IMG/VR virus record: IMGVR_UViG_3300019761_000009
Location: 1-41,975 of that record
DNA: 41,975 bases
Direction: 5' to 3' (one strand)
From: a virus
Shown: positions 33,880-40,436 of the stretch, piece by piece
Numbering within the stretch: position 1 is the first letter of the stretch
How the letters are laid out: each line of letters starts with the position of its first letter
Notes under the pieces: generated by a model
What the model was told of the DNA's origin: nothing
The model's input: the letters and a program-made list of their open reading frames with translations, nothing else
Databases searched by the model: none
Made by a program: the position numbers and the translations under genes

Positions 33880-34857
33880 CTAAAACTTTGAGTTTTTAAG
33901 TTTTGAATCTACTTTTTTTCTGAATGCTTCATCTGTATTATATCTATTGTCTTGCACATCTCTAAAATATGCTTCTTGACTAGAATAAGAAGATGAATTT
34001 CCACCACTACCCTTATTTCCTCCAACAATTCTCTTTATTGGTTTCTCATTTGCTAAATCGTATTGAGCTTTTATACCCATCATTGCACTTTTTGCTTGAG
34101 CTTCTGGCATACCATCTAAACTTGCTAAATAAGCTTGGTCAATATTTTTCATTGCCCATTCTTTTATAACATTGTACTGAGCTTCACCACCAGCAATAGA
34201 ATGAATAGAATTTGTGAATGATTGTTGTTTTGCTACTAAGCCATCTAAATATCCATCTACAATTTCAGTAGGTATTCCAAAAGATTCCAACTTATCATAT
34301 TGAGCTTCTGACAATCCACCTTTTTCATTGAATGATGTAGACAACTCTTCCCATACATCTTGAGGTATTGCTTTTGCTTCATCAGGTTTATCTGATTTTT
34401 TTTCAACATCTTTCTTGGCTTCTATTTTTTCTTCACTATCATCTTTAATTATATGTTTTTTACCACCAGAAAAGCTTTTCTCTAACTCTGTGTAATGTTG
34501 TACAAGTGCTTCATCTGACATACCATTTAAAACATATTCTGGTAATGTAGATTTTAAATTAACAATACCTTTTCTTAATTCATCAGTATTTTTGTATTTA
34601 CCTGCAAGTAATTTATCATCACTGTCTTCTTCAGAATCAGGGTCTTCTTCTTCACCATCATCATCAGATGGAAGATTAATCTTCTCGTCTTCTTCTGCTT
34701 CTTCAAATTCAGATTTACCTTCTGCAATATTATCTAATATTTTTTGAGCATCAGGGTCTTGTGTTTCTTCAACTTCGCTACCACCAATATCATCATTAGT
34801 AATATAGTTTCCAAACATACCTAGCATTATTAATAACTTAAAAAAATTCATTTTCAT
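33880..34857 (-). CDS. Capsid assembly scaffold protein, T7 gp9-like (325 aa)
   Basis: Very acidic N-terminal half with DDDGEEEDPDSEEDSDD, then LLAGKYKNTDELRKGI, a motif common in podovirus scaffolds, and a helical, basic C-terminus (FRKKVDSKLKNSKF) that would bind capsid. Directly upstream of the capsid gene. The first 13 residues are hydrophobic (FFKLLIMLG), odd for a scaffold; an inner ATG (M14) lacks a good site, whereas AAGGA lies 9 bases before the ATG used. Confidence 0.9.
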   Translation of the reverse strand: MKMNFFKLLIMLGMFGNYITNDDIGGSEVEETQDPDAQKILDNIAEGKSEFEEAEEDEKINLPSDDDGEEEDPDSEEDSDDKLLAGKYKNTDELRKGIVNLKSTLPEYVLNGMSDEALVQHYTELEKSFSGGKKHIIKDDSEEKIEAKKDVEKKSDKPDEAKAIPQDVWEELSTSFNEKGGLSEAQYDKLESFGIPTEIVDGYLDGLVAKQQSFTNSIHSIAGGEAQYNVIKEWAMKNIDQAYLASLDGMPEAQAKSAMMGIKAQYDLANEKPIKRIVGGNKGSGGNSSSYSSQEAYFRDVQDNRYNTDEAFRKKVDSKLKNSKF

Positions 34858-34897
34858 ATTTCATTTTCCTTATAAAATTATTTTCCTTTTAAACTAC

Positions 34898-34938
34898 AGC
34901 CATACACATAAAGGAAAAAAATAAAACTATGTATGGCT
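34898..34938 (-). promoter_or_regulatory. Stem-loop in the leader of the scaffold gene
   Basis: AGCCATACA (34898-34906) and TGTATGGCT (34930-34938) form a perfect 9-bp stem around an A/T-rich 23-base loop, in the 87-bp gap before the scaffold gene. The scaffold ribosome site is downstream of the stem. It may stabilise mRNA or act as a weak attenuator; no T-tract follows. Confidence 0.4.
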
Positions 34939-34944
34939 TGTATA

Positions 34945-35334
34945 TTAAGCGTTTACGAATTCAATTAAATCTTTGTACATATTGCTAATACTTTTTCTTT
35001 TAGATAATTCAATACCTAATTCTCTACCATAAGCTTCGAGTGCACCTTTGTCATCTCCAAATTCTTCTACTTGTCTAAGTCCAACTGGTTCTTTTTCTTC
35101 TACAGAATCTTCAACAATCTCTTCTACTAGCGGTGCTTTAGCTAATTCTTCAATTTTAGTATCTTCATCAGCCTTTGGCTCAATTAACGAATTCTCTACT
35201 AATGATTCAATATCTGGTGCATCTACAAAATCTTCATCTTTGTTATCAACTTTAGTTACAACATTGCTTTTAACAATATCATCTCCATTAACAACTCCAT
35301 TTACACTAACTACTCTCAGTACATTTTTACTCAT
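34945..35334 (-). CDS. Acidic protein with HeH/LEM-like C-terminus (129 aa)
   Basis: The first 90 residues are acidic and probably disordered (VVTKVDNKDEDFVDAPDIES). The last 35 (ALEAYGRELGIELSKRKSI then YKDLIEFV) match the helix-extended-loop-helix (HeH/LEM-like) motif at the ends of some phage head proteins. It lies between portal and scaffold genes, so a role in head assembly or connecting is likely. Ribosome site AAAGGA. Confidence 0.72.
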   Translation of the reverse strand: MSKNVLRVVSVNGVVNGDDIVKSNVVTKVDNKDEDFVDAPDIESLVENSLIEPKADEDTKIEELAKAPLVEEIVEDSVEEKEPVGLRQVEEFGDDKGALEAYGRELGIELSKRKSISNMYKDLIEFVNA

Positions 35335-35337
35335 TTC

Positions 35338-36864
35338 TTATCCTTTTAAATTTTCTTGTGATGCTATGTTAGCACCTACTTCCTTAGCTCCACCTTCAAT
35401 AACTTGCTTCGCAACATCATCTTGTGCTTTTGCAGTAGCGTTTGCATTTCTCTGAATGTTCGTAAGAATAAAGTCTTTATTACCTACTCCACTATTATTT
35501 ACAATACTTGTTATAACACTTGAAACATTTAATGAGTTCGCAACCTGCTCTTGTCCAACAAGTTGAGCCAAAGACCCTAAGTCTTGTATCATTCTCATTG
35601 TTTTTGCTTGTTCAACATTTCTTCCTAAAGCTTCTACTCCTGAAGTAATAATAACATCTATATCTTCCATACCCTCTATACTCAAGTTAGATATAGCATT
35701 TTCTACCAAAGGAAGTTGAATATCACTTGCAATAGCTGTATATATTCCACCAAAACTTGCTTCTAATTCACTTGCAACTAATTGTACTTCTTGAGCTGTA
35801 ACTCTTTCTGCATCTCTAATTCCAGCACTTGACATTAAAAATGTTTCTGCTAATTCTCTTTTTAAATCTTGTACTAATTTTAAAGTAAGTTGTAAGTCAC
35901 CACCTTTGTTTACCTTTATTGTTCCTATATCAAGTTCACTACCAGAAATAGCATCACCATTTTTTGCATTAGTATAATCCTTTAATCTTGTAAAACCATT
36001 TGGATTTACTGTAAATACAGTCTTAGAGCTTACAACAGCATTTTCAACTAATACTTTCATTTGCTTTTCTAAATTAACAAATGTTTCATAATGTTCTTCT
36101 ACAAAACTTCTTGCATAATCTTCACCATCAACTTCATTCCATCTTACATTTATAAAGTTGTCTGTAAAACTTTTAATAGATGATTCGTTAAATACATTTC
36201 CTTCAACTTCTTGAAACATCTGATAACTTCCAGTATCATCAAGGTACACTCTAGTATACAAATCAACATCTAAGTTTTCTCCTTCATCTGGAGCTTCTAC
36301 ACCACTTTTTAATTCATCTTCTAAAGCATTATAATCAATAGACTCTTTTATTACTAAATTAATCACATTCCCTTGTGCATCTCTTTTAATAACATAGTTT
36401 CTTAAATTGTGTACTTTATACTTGTCATTATCTAGCTTTTCTACTAAGCTTTCCCCAGTAACCATAGCTAATCTAAGAGCTGGATATAAACTTTTTCTGA
36501 ATTTAGTATTATTAATATATCTCATAATACCATCTTCCATTTTAGCTAATATAATTTCAACTTGCTGTTTAGCATCCTCATCACCATTAGTTATTTTCTC
36601 CATGGCTTCAAGTCCTGCACTAAGTCTGTAAAAACTTTGAGAAGGTGGCAGAATACTAAGTGCAAATTTCCCAGTAAGATGATTAACTAATTTAGCACCA
36701 AATCCTTGTCCATACCCAGTAGTAAGGTCGTCATTTGATGTACTACCTTCTTCTAAAAATAAATATGGTATCGTTACTTTTGCATTATTTTCTGCTCTCT
36801 CAAGGGTAGAACTTCTACCACTATTGAGATTGTCAAAATGCCCTTTTGCTGTAATATCTGCCAT
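35338..36864 (-). CDS. Portal (head-tail connector) protein, T7 gp8-like (508 aa)
   Basis: The opening region AENNAKVTIPYLFLEEG...GFGAKLVNHLTGKFALSILPP matches T7 gp8 (AQYTIPSLFPKD ... ARGLNNLASKLMLALFP). Length is near that of T7 gp8 (536). It forms the dodecameric ring through which DNA enters and leaves. The C-terminus is Gln/Ala-rich and possibly disordered. The ribosome site is weak. Confidence 0.94.
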   Translation of the reverse strand: MADITAKGHFDNLNSGRSSTLERAENNAKVTIPYLFLEEGSTSNDDLTTGYGQGFGAKLVNHLTGKFALSILPPSQSFYRLSAGLEAMEKITNGDEDAKQQVEIILAKMEDGIMRYINNTKFRKSLYPALRLAMVTGESLVEKLDNDKYKVHNLRNYVIKRDAQGNVINLVIKESIDYNALEDELKSGVEAPDEGENLDVDLYTRVYLDDTGSYQMFQEVEGNVFNESSIKSFTDNFINVRWNEVDGEDYARSFVEEHYETFVNLEKQMKVLVENAVVSSKTVFTVNPNGFTRLKDYTNAKNGDAISGSELDIGTIKVNKGGDLQLTLKLVQDLKRELAETFLMSSAGIRDAERVTAQEVQLVASELEASFGGIYTAIASDIQLPLVENAISNLSIEGMEDIDVIITSGVEALGRNVEQAKTMRMIQDLGSLAQLVGQEQVANSLNVSSVITSIVNNSGVGNKDFILTNIQRNANATAKAQDDVAKQVIEGGAKEVGANIASQENLKG

Positions 36865-36869
36865 TTATA

Positions 36870-37199
36870 TTACGCTTTTAATCCAGTGCTTCCACCAAGA
36901 TTAACATTATTTAATCCTGCATTCTCACTTACTTCCAATGGAACTTTTAGTGACTTCTTACTTGTTTTTGATTTAGAATCAATATCATCCTCATCTTCTT
37001 CTAGTTCTACTTCAGCAACCTGAATTGGAGCAGTAGGTTCAACTTCTTTTTGTATTTCTTCTGGTTGCACTTGTGGACTAGCAATAGTTGAGCCACCTCC
37101 GCCTTTTCCTCCACCATAACAATCCAATACAGAGTTATCTTCAAACTCCATTGTTTCTAAATTTAGCGTAGAACTTCCTTCAAACTTTTTAAATATCAT
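36870..37199 (-). CDS. T7 gp7.3-like tail/ejection protein candidate (109 aa)
   Basis: A disordered protein with a glycine cluster (CYGGGKGGGGST), Val/Pro/Gln-rich middle, acidic run, then KKSLKVPL and a Gly/Asn tail. T7 gp7.3 (99 aa) has the same order: Gly-rich, VEVPQ-rich, acidic, KKSLSV, GGGINI, and lies just upstream of the portal, as here. The correspondence is by layout and position, not close identity. AAGGA is 7-8 bases before the ATG. Confidence 0.6.
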   Translation of the reverse strand: MIFKKFEGSSTLNLETMEFEDNSVLDCYGGGKGGGGSTIASPQVQPEEIQKEVEPTAPIQVAEVELEEDEDDIDSKSKTSKKSLKVPLEVSENAGLNNVNLGGSTGLKA

Positions 37200-37660
37200 T
37201 TTTCAATCCTTATTTTTTTTGTTAGTTTACCAAATGTTTCTTTAACACTCTCAACACTATGTATTCTTGCTTCATATATTTTTTTACCTTCAAGCTTTGA
37301 AGACAGCTTTAAAGAACTTTCAGAACTATAATAATGTTCAAGAGGAAGATTTTGTTCTATACATATTTTACCAGCTTGTATAGAAAAAAGATACATAGCT
37401 TTACTTGTTCTATTGGCTTCTCTTACATATATGTAGTCATTACCAATTGTTGAATCTCTTAAACCATAGTATTCATTAATGTAAAATGATGTAAAACCAA
37501 TAGCTTTATCATTGCTATCTATTGCTAAATATATTGCCCAATGACATTTAATAAAAAAATCAACATCACTTCTGGCTTCTCCAAATACTTCTTCTGCAAA
37601 TCCATTGAGCATATCATCTAAATCATCTCTATATTTATCTTCATATAAAACTATTCTCAT
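37196..37660 (-). CDS. GNAT-fold acetyltransferase-like protein (154 aa)
   Basis: The strand-loop-helix layout of GNAT is visible: IYLAIDSNDKAIGFTSFYI (strands 2-4), NDYIYVREANRTSKAMYLF (strand 4 to acetyl-CoA loop, but without the usual R/Q-x2-G-x-G/A), and LEHYYSSESSLKLSSKLEGK (C-terminal part). GNAT-like proteins often precede the portal gene in podoviruses. Whether it acetylates anything is doubtful because the pyrophosphate-binding loop is poorly kept. AGGAGG lies near the ATG. Confidence 0.68.
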   Translation of the reverse strand: MRIVLYEDKYRDDLDDMLNGFAEEVFGEARSDVDFFIKCHWAIYLAIDSNDKAIGFTSFYINEYYGLRDSTIGNDYIYVREANRTSKAMYLFSIQAGKICIEQNLPLEHYYSSESSLKLSSKLEGKKIYEARIHSVESVKETFGKLTKKIRIEK

Positions 37661-37702
37661 TTCTTTCCTCCTATGAATTCTTTACCAAATGGTTTTAATA
37701 AA

Positions 37703-37885
37703 TCAATCTTCAGCATCATCATCATCATTACCATTTAAATCATTCTCTATGATAGCAATTGCTTCAATTCTACCTGCTACAATACCTCTTTCGTAATCTC
37801 CAATATCTTTATCACATAGTTCTTTAACCATATTCTCACTATATATTTTTCCTTTCAGATTCTTGATTATTTCTTTTATATCCAT
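37703..37885 (-). CDS. First leftward gene, small acidic protein (60 aa)
   Basis: I chose ATG at 37885 (MDIKEII), with AAAAGGA 8 bases upstream; the frame is open to 37915 but that includes promoter sequence. Helical with an Asp-rich tail (NGNDDDDAED). As the first gene after the divergent promoter it may be a regulator of late transcription, but no family is recognised. Confidence 0.6.
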   Translation of the reverse strand: MDIKEIIKNLKGKIYSENMVKELCDKDIGDYERGIVAGRIEAIAIIENDLNGNDDDDAED

Positions 37886-37929
37886 TTTTTTAATCCTTTT
37901 GGTGTATAATAGCATATTAAAGGAAAAAG
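37886..37929. promoter_or_regulatory. Divergent promoter region between late and early units
   Basis: On the + strand TATAAT (37905-37910), preceded by TG, drives the 37930 gene with a leader of about 13 bases. On the - strand TATTAT (37911-37906) uses the same bases for the late operon. Only one of the two can be occupied at a time. T-rich blocks lie upstream on the + strand. Confidence 0.6.
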
Positions 37930-38616
37930 ATGCAAACAGAATTTACTCCAATATGGAATGATAAAACATTTTCAGACATAAAACTACACAAAGAATATAT
38001 TAAATTATCAAATGGATATTGCTTAGAATGTCAAAAACCACTTACATATAAACACTATTTATGTAGTAATTGCCTAACAGAATTAAAGATAAATGGACTA
38101 GAGAAAAAAAGAGTAGGATATAAGTCTGTAGGTGAATCAACTATTAATTTTCAACAACATCTTCATAGGAAATTCTTTAAATGTAATGCTCCTATGCAAT
38201 ACAGAGGTAATAAAGAAGATAGATTAAAGACAAATATAAAAGAAGAAACCATAATTAAATGTGAGAATATATTACATACATATCTACTAAGTTCATCAGA
38301 CGAACAATTAAGAAATCTATATGATGATATAAAAGATTTAAGAAATACACAGAGAAGATTACTATATGGAATATTTTTATATGGTTTATCTTATAACTTA
38401 TTAGAACTAAAAGACTTTAAACACAAAGCACACTATCAAGCATCTATAGTAAAACAACTAGATAATGATATTAAAAGAATGTGGATTAGAACTAACTACG
38501 ACATACTAAAAGAATCAAAAATTAAATCAGTATACTACAGAACATTAGAACAAAATAAAGAGATTTATGTAGCCATAAGTAGAGCAATAGCTCCTATGTT
38601 GTTAGAAGTATATTAA
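37930..38616 (+). CDS. Zn-ribbon hypothetical protein (228 aa)
   Basis: CLECQKPLTYKHYLCSNC (residues about 32-49) is a C-x2-C-x11-C-x2-C zinc ribbon. The rest is basic and helical (YDDIKDLRNTQRRLLYGIFLYGL). The gene has its own promoter and AAAGGA site, transcribed away from the late operon. A nucleic acid-binding regulator acting on the early region is a plausible reading; no family recognised. Confidence 0.7.
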   Translation: MQTEFTPIWNDKTFSDIKLHKEYIKLSNGYCLECQKPLTYKHYLCSNCLTELKINGLEKKRVGYKSVGESTINFQQHLHRKFFKCNAPMQYRGNKEDRLKTNIKEETIIKCENILHTYLLSSSDEQLRNLYDDIKDLRNTQRRLLYGIFLYGLSYNLLELKDFKHKAHYQASIVKQLDNDIKRMWIRTNYDILKESKIKSVYYRTLEQNKEIYVAISRAIAPMLLEVY

Positions 38617-38710
38617 TATATCAGATACTCTTATACCTTTATATCTATTATATATACAATAGAAGTATAACATAGATATATTTATTTATGTATAAATCTC
38701 TAAAAATTTG

Positions 38711-38737
38711 TTTCCTTCTAAAAAGGAAGTGTATAAT
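38711..38737 (+). promoter_or_regulatory. Hairpin followed by -10 box, copy 1
   Basis: TTCCTT (38712-38717) pairs with AAGGAA (38723-38728), with a T-G pair extending it and a 5-base loop. TATAAT follows at 38732-38737. The same arrangement recurs at 39560-39589. A palindromic operator next to the -10 box is one reading. Confidence 0.5.
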
Positions 38738-38748
38738 TTTATGTAAAT

Positions 38749-38796
38749 ATTAACTTAAATTAAACTTAATTAACTTAAAAATAGGTCAGATATTAT
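38749..38796 (+). promoter_or_regulatory. 10-bp phased repeats and -10 (TATTAT)
   Basis: ATTAACTTAA (38749-38758), ATTAAACTTA (38759-38768) and ATTAACTTAA (38769-38778) follow each other exactly every 10 bases, then TATTAT at 38791-38796. Such periodic A/T tracts replace the -35 box in Campylobacter-type promoters. They might also be iterons. Confidence 0.5.
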
Positions 38797-39046
38797 GAAT
38801 ACACTATATTGATAGTTAGGAACTTGTTTCTCCCCCCATCACTTATATAGAATTGTTCTAATTTGTTGAATATAATTTGTGGTTTATATGTGTAATTATT
38901 ATCTTAGTTATATTTTGCGTACTATATTGAGTGATATGTGCTGAATTATGCTCTTAATTAGTGTTTAAATGCACTACAGAGTGTTTTCGTTTACCTAGCG
39001 TATACTTTTCTTATCTAAACTAGTTACGCTTAAATTACTACACATA

Positions 39047-39052
39047 TATAAT
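39047..39052 (+). promoter_or_regulatory. -10 box (TATAAT) for the micro Zn-ribbon gene
   Basis: Perfect TATAAT inside an ATATATAATATA run, 24 bases before the ATG at 39076, with AAAAGGAG between. The upstream sequence is T-rich, without a -35 box. Confidence 0.5.
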
Positions 39053-39075
39053 ATACAACTAAAAGGAGTTAAATT

Positions 39076-39180
39076 ATGAAATGTAAGTTATGTGGTGGTG
39101 TTATGATAGAGAAGAGAATGTTATGGTATGGAAATATATCTGTAAGATGGAGATGTGTTGAATGTAATTTTACAGCATAA
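39076..39180 (+). CDS. Micro zinc-ribbon protein (34 aa)
   Basis: AAAAGGAG lies 7 bases before the ATG and a TATAAT lies 24 bases before it. The product has C-x2-C (MKCKLCGG) and C-x2-C (RCVECNF), a complete zinc ribbon in 34 residues, with strands between. Such minimal ribbons can bind RNA polymerase or nucleic acid. It is the only gene in the 1.1-kb control region and probably one of the first transcribed. Confidence 0.7.
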   Translation: MKCKLCGGVMIEKRMLWYGNISVRWRCVECNFTA

Positions 39181-39218
39181 TAACTATAAGCTATATGAAT
39201 CACACCTTTTAATATCAA

Positions 39219-39311
39219 TTAGATACATTACCAACTAAAGTTGGGATAGCGGTGGAGTTATCTATCATGTCAATTCAATATAGAAATCCACCTTGAGTTT
39301 ATATTATCTAA
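39219..39311 (+). ncRNA. Three-stem structured element
   Basis: Closing stem TTAGATA (39219-39225) with TATCTAA (39305-39311) encloses hairpin CCAAC-TAAA-GTTGG (39231-39244) and stem GGTGGA (39251-39256) with TCCACC (39287-39292). The inner loop begins GTT and ends ATAGAAA just inside the stem, as does module B at 2357-2388. A shared RNA family is possible but alignment is loose. Confidence 0.45.
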
Positions 39312-39338
39312 AATTAATATATATACAAAAGAAATACT

Positions 39339-39405
39339 AAGATAATCTATGCAGTATACAAAAAAGAAAACTTCGTCATGTGTAATCATAGCATAGAGTT
39401 ATCTT
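39339..39405 (+). ncRNA. Long two-part stem-loop
   Basis: AAGATAA (39339-39345) pairs with TTATCTT (39399-39405), and CTATGC (39347-39352) with GCATAG (39391-39396), separated by a 1/2-base internal loop. The 38-base loop is A-rich then mixed. Thirteen pairs in AT-rich DNA make chance unlikely. Could be an RNA structure or an origin-type palindrome. Confidence 0.45.
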
Positions 39406-39451
39406 ATTAATTTATTATGTAGATATATTAACTTCTTCACGATAATATAAA

Positions 39452-39473
39452 TAATCTTTTCTAACGAAGATTA
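39452..39473 (+). other. Hairpin TAATCTT/AAGATTA
   Basis: Perfect 7-bp stem (39452-39458 with 39467-39473) and 8-base loop TTCTAACG. Not followed by T-tract, so not an obvious terminator. Confidence 0.4.
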
Positions 39474-39483
39474 ATCAAAAGTT

Positions 39484-39504
39484 CTTCTCTTTCGCCAAGA
39501 GAAG
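39484..39504 (+). other. Hairpin CTTCTCTT/AAGAGAAG
   Basis: Perfect 8-bp stem (39484-39491 with 39497-39504) and 5-base loop TCGCC, followed by an A-run rather than T-run on the + strand. On the - strand the following bases are AACTTTTG, a poor terminator tail. Lies 22 bases upstream of the AGGAGG of the leader ORF. Confidence 0.45.
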
Positions 39505-39537
39505 CAGAAGCAAAAAAAAATAATTAGGAGGTTTTAA

Positions 39538-39573
39538 ATGAGATATATATATTATTTTGTTTCCTTTTTATAA
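39538..39573 (+). CDS. Possible leader peptide (11 aa)
   Basis: AGGAGG, the best Shine-Dalgarno in the early region, is 6 bases before this ATG, yet the frame (MRYIYYFVSFL) ends after 11 codons. Codons 7-11 overlap the hairpin at 39560-39578. The pairing of strong start and short aromatic-rich frame resembles leader peptides that control downstream transcription. It could also be a chance start or a decayed gene. Confidence 0.4.
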   Translation: MRYIYYFVSFL

Positions 39574-39589
39574 GGAAATGAATTATAAT
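39560..39589 (+). promoter_or_regulatory. Hairpin followed by -10 box, copy 2
   Basis: TTTCCTT (39560-39566) pairs perfectly with AAGGAAA (39572-39578) around TTTAT, then TATAAT at 39584-39589. Matches copy 1 at 38711-38737 in stem sequence, loop length and order. Confidence 0.5.
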
Positions 39590-39591
39590 AT

Positions 39592-39645
39592 ATTACTTTT
39601 AATTACTTGTAATTACTTTACATTACTTTGTAGTTATGCTATAAT
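39592..39645 (+). promoter_or_regulatory. Early promoter with four 10-bp repeats and extended -10
   Basis: ATTACTTTTA, ATTACTTGTA, ATTACTTTAC and ATTACTTTGT sit head to tail at 39592-39631, exactly 10 bases each. A perfect extended -10, TGCTATAAT, follows (39637-39645). The leader to the 39717 ATG is about 65 bases. T-rich 10-bp periodicity without a -35 box is the known form of Campylobacter sigma70 promoters. Confidence 0.75.
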
Positions 39646-39716
39646 ATACTTACAAAAAAAGAGAAGAGTTACTAACAATTAGTTAGGAATCAAAACAAAA
39701 CATAAAAGGAAAAATT

Positions 39717-40340
39717 ATGAAAACAAAAATTACTATGAGAGATATTATCAACGGACAAAAGAAAGCAAGTGTTAAAAGTTTTAACACAGATTTATTTAAA
39801 GCAGATAGCGAAAATATTACGGAATCATTCAACAAAGAAAATTATGAATGTTTAGTGCTTGTTTCTACTGATTTAGATACTAAAAACGAAGCAATTAAAG
39901 AGAGCATTATAGCAATTGATGGGAAAGACTCTTATATATTAAATACAAACCCATCAAATTATCAGGGAGTTATAACAACAAGTATTTACAGCAAATGGCT
40001 TACTTTACAGGGCTTTAACTTCTTTACAAAAGATTTATTTATGAGTTTAGATAATGAATTTATTGACGGAGAGGGACAAATAACAACAACAGCTATGGAC
40101 TACTACAATGCACAAATTGAAGAAGCTGGAATTGAAGCAACTTATGACGATATCATGACACTTGGAGAATATAACTCTGAGTACAAGTGTCAAACATTAA
40201 GTGCAGTTATTGAAGAGTTAGACATAAGAGTGTCTTTGACTATCAATGAGAGAGGGCAATTATCTAAGATAACAAAGACTAAATTAGATAGCAAAGAAAC
40301 AAAACAAGAAAAACCAGTTTATAAGTCAATCTTAGACTAA
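39717..40340 (+). CDS. Hypothetical early protein (207 aa)
   Basis: First long gene after the strongest early promoter; AAGGA is 7 bases before the ATG. Alpha/beta, acidic, with strands around YECLVLVSTDL and SIIAIDGKDSYIL and an Asp/Glu-rich middle. No cysteines of note except one pair and no nucleotide-binding motif. Strong early expression suggests host take-over, but this is inference from position only. Confidence 0.75.
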   Translation: MKTKITMRDIINGQKKASVKSFNTDLFKADSENITESFNKENYECLVLVSTDLDTKNEAIKESIIAIDGKDSYILNTNPSNYQGVITTSIYSKWLTLQGFNFFTKDLFMSLDNEFIDGEGQITTTAMDYYNAQIEEAGIEATYDDIMTLGEYNSEYKCQTLSAVIEELDIRVSLTINERGQLSKITKTKLDSKETKQEKPVYKSILD

Positions 40341-40357
40341 GGGGAAACCTTTAGTCT
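40334..40357 (+). terminator. Stem-loop at the 3' end of the 39717 gene
   Basis: AGACTAAGG (40334-40342) pairs with CC-TTAGTCT (40348-40357, one bulged T) around GGAAA; the stem includes the stop codon. No T-run follows, so it is a weak terminator or a 3'-end stabiliser. Confidence 0.4.
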
Positions 40358-40394
40358 AACTGATAATCATTCTCAAATACAGCATATCTCAAAA

Positions 40395-40436
40395 AAAAAT
40401 TTTTCGCTGACGCGACATTATATCTTCCTTATTAAT
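40395..40436 (+). repeat. Hairpin repeat, copy 1 (TCGC-TGAC-GCGA)
   Basis: AAAAATTTTT (40395-40404) leads into TCGC (40404-40407), loop TGAC, GCGA (40412-40415), followed by TTCCTTATTAAT at 40425-40436. Copy 2 starts exactly 60 bases downstream with the same flanks and loop but a different stem. Confidence 0.65.

Larger units (their letters stand above)
38617..39075 (+). other. 459-bp non-coding control region with promoters
   Basis: No credible gene on either strand. It contains, in order, a 7-bp ATATCTA/TAGATAT repeat (about 38640-38680), a hairpin with -10 (38711-38737), a 10-bp-phased array with -10 (38749-38796), TATAAT at 38871-38876, and the -10 at 39047-39052 for the 39076 gene. A C-run (CTCCCCCC) at about 38830 is unusual in this AT-rich DNA. 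It could host the replication origin or packaging end as well as promoters. Confidence 0.6.
39181..39716 (+). other. 536-bp stretch of stem-loops and promoters, one short ORF
   Basis: Apart from the 11-codon ORF at 39538 I see no gene. The stretch holds a three-stem element (39219-39311), a two-part long stem (39339-39405), two hairpins (39452-39473, 39484-39504), the leader ORF, and two promoter-like segments upstream of the 39717 gene. Each is listed separately. Confidence 0.65.

Noticed and set aside
35048-35455. Open frame on the plus strand, 135 codons, Ser/Thr-rich
   Set aside because: Antisense to the acidic gene at 34945 and the end of the portal gene. Low complexity, no ribosome site, no promoter.
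39484-39504. Rho-independent terminator on the plus strand
   Set aside because: The stem is good but is followed by an A-run and not a T-run.
38617-39716. tRNA genes in the gene-free region
   Set aside because: No cloverleaf, GTTCRA T-loop or acceptor stem found by eye.
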